From CAVVAE01 sp963746185 (GTDB taxonomy: Bacteria; Actinomycetota; Actinomycetes; Propionibacteriales; Nocardioidaceae), in assembly GCA_963746185.1 (NCBI GenBank), contig CAVVAE010000002.1, positions 248,001 through 312,000 on the forward strand: 64,000 nucleotides of DNA. The letters are read 5' to 3'. The notes under the pieces were generated by a model that saw only the letters and a program-made list of their open reading frames with translations, was not told where the DNA came from and searched no databases. How positions within the stretch are numbered: the stretch's first letter is position 1; each line of letters starts with the position of its first letter. Below, piece by piece: positions 62,818 to 64,000 of this stretch. A program made the position numbers and the translations under genes.

Positions 62818-64000
62818 TCAGCTGCAGCCGGAGGTGGAGCCGCAGCCTTCGCAGACGTAGCAGCTGCCTGCTGGGCGCATCTTGGTGCCGCAGGTGAAGC
62901 AGAGGGGCGAGTCGACTTCGCGGCCGGAGATGGCCTCCATCAGTTCGGCCGTGGTGTGGGCGCCGCCGGTGACGGGCTTGGCGGTTCCGGCGACCACGTT
63001 GGCCTCGTCCGCAGACACGTCCTCGGCGACTGAGGCGTCGGCTGACACCTCGGCGGCCAGGGTCGAGGCTGAGGCGGCGGAGCTGGGGTCGGCCTTCAGC
63101 GACTCGGCCTCGGGCACGTCGTCGAGGCCAGCCTCGGGCGCGGCTTCGTACGAACCCGTGTCGAGCTGGCGCTGGCGCTCCTCGGCGGTGTAGATCCCGA
63201 GGGCGGCCCGCGACTCGAACGGCAGGTAGTCCAGGGCGAGACGACGGAAGATGTAGTCCATGATCGACTGGCTCATCCGCACGTCGGGGTCGTCGGTCAG
63301 ACCGGCCGGCTCGAACTTCATGTTGGTGAACTTCGAGACGTAGGTCTCGAGCGGCACGCCGTACTGCAGCGAGATCGAGATCGCCATCGAGAAGGCGTCC
63401 ATCACCCCGGCCAGGGTCGAGCCCTGCTTGCCGAGCTTGAGGAACACCTCACCGAGACCGTCGTCGGGGTAGGACCCGGCCGTCATGTAGCCCTCGGCGC
63501 CACCGACGGTGAAGGACGTGGTGCGCGACGGACGCGACTTCGGCAGCCGCTTGCGGACCGGCTTCTGGGTTTCGACAAGCTCGACCACCGAGTCCGCCGC
63601 GACGTCGTCAGCGGAGTACGCCTTGTCGGCACCCTTCGCCTTCGCGTCGGACAGCGGCTGGCCGACCTTGCAGTTGTCGCGGTAGACCGCCAGCGCCTTG
63701 AGGCCGAGCTTCCAGCCCTGCACGTAGACGTCGGCGATCTCCTCGACCGTCGCGGACTCGGGCAGGTTGACCGTCTTGGAGATCGCGCCGGACAGGAACG
63801 GCTGCGTGGCCGCCATCATCCGCACGTGACCCATCGGAGCGATCGCCCGCTCCCCCATCGCCGTGTCGAACACCTCGTAGTGCTCGGTCTTGAGACCCGG
63901 CGCGTCGATCACGTGACCGTGCTCGGCGATGAACTCGACAATCGCCTCGATCGTCTCGGTCGTGTAGCCGAGCTTCTTCAGCGCCCGCGGGATCGTCTGG
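62818..64000 (-). CDS. nrdJ: Vitamin B12-dependent ribonucleotide reductase, C-terminal part
   Basis: Open to the window edge, so the N-terminus is missing. The visible about 393 residues contain GHVRMMAATQPFLSGAISKT, NLPESATVEEIADVYVQGWK and GLKALAVYRDNCKVGQPLS of the NrdJ catalytic domain, an Ala/Glu/Asp-rich linker (about 280-340 of this part), and a C-terminal Cys cluster (CFTCGTKMRP, CYVCEGCGSTSGCS), which serves as redox tail/zinc ribbon. It reduces ribonucleotides to deoxyribonucleotides with adenosylcobalamin. It flanks the island and its base use is host-like. Confidence 0.93.
   Translation of the reverse strand, partial: QTIPRALKKLGYTTETIEAIVEFIAEHGHVIDAPGLKTEHYEVFDTAMGERAIAPMGHVRMMAATQPFLSGAISKTVNLPESATVEEIADVYVQGWKLGLKALAVYRDNCKVGQPLSDAKAKGADKAYSADDVAADSVVELVETQKPVRKRLPKSRPSRTTSFTVGGAEGYMTAGSYPDDGLGEVFLKLGKQGSTLAGVMDAFSMAISISLQYGVPLETYVSKFTNMKFEPAGLTDDPDVRMSQSIMDYIFRRLALDYLPFESRAALGIYTAEERQRQLDTGSYEAAPEAGLDDVPEAESLKADPSSAASASTLAAEVSADASVAEDVSADEANVVAGTAKPVTGGAHTTAELMEAISGREVDSPLCFTCGTKMRPAGSCYVCEGCGSTSGCS

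Overview
This window is chromosomal DNA of a high-GC actinobacterium. Several features point to the Nocardioidaceae (Nocardioides/Aeromicrobium type), though no marker gene fixes the genus. The protein families (NgcEFG-type sugar importer, DUF222-HNH nuclease, DUF3516 helicase, stand-alone LigD polymerase domain, B12-dependent ribonucleotide reductase) are actinobacterial. GTG starts and 1-8 nt start/stop overlaps are common, and a dispersed repeat built on a 'gattgagcctgtcgaaatc' core occurs at six places. No rRNA, tRNA or CRISPR array was recognised.

Layout. 1-4.0 kb: end of a degenerate sensor kinase, two response regulators, a winged-helix (AlkZ-like) protein and a maleylacetate-reductase-like dehydrogenase. 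4.1-20.8 kb: a large cell-wall amino-sugar salvage locus. It has secreted enzymes (NagZ-like GH3, a phosphodiesterase-fold protein, NamZ-like GH171, AmiE-like serine hydrolase), then MurR (RpiR), MurQ, a divergent BadF/NagK-type kinase, a SIS protein, an NgcEFG-type importer, a SIS deaminase/isomerase, a ROK kinase, a PfkB kinase and a class II aldolase. Read together, these release, import and break down MurNAc/GlcNAc to triose phosphates. The importer ATPase and a NagA deacetylase are missing here. 20.8-36.7 kb: a 604-aa protein coupled to a lipoprotein, sugar kinase plus aldo/keto reductase, LigD polymerase domain, 5'-nucleotidase, helicase, HNH protein, GPP34 protein and aminotransferase. 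37-48 kb: a NarL-type two-component system with a frameshifted kinase, small membrane proteins, repeat arrays, the frdABCD operon, a TMEM175-type channel and a serine hydrolase. 48.6-54.1 kb: a dpp/opp-type peptide importer with a palindromic operator candidate, followed by an RpiR remnant.

54.3-62.6 kb is an island with visibly lower GC, all on the minus strand: small protein, DndD, DndE, unknown protein, DndC, SNF2 helicase, ParB-like protein, HTH protein and beta-CASP/MBL hydrolase. It looks like a variant DNA phosphorothioation (Dnd) system whose accessory genes differ from classical dndB or dptFGH. Genes are tightly coupled, but almost every one carries single-base frameshifts. Motifs survive and I found no nonsense substitutions when following the protein across frames. 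Either the consensus is poor here or the island is newly inactivated. The window ends in nrdJ.

Single-base frameshifts also occur in four host genes (sensor kinase 38.12 kb, GNAT 41.75 kb, frdC 42.78 kb, dppD 52.57 kb). Read-level checking is needed before any of them is called a pseudogene.
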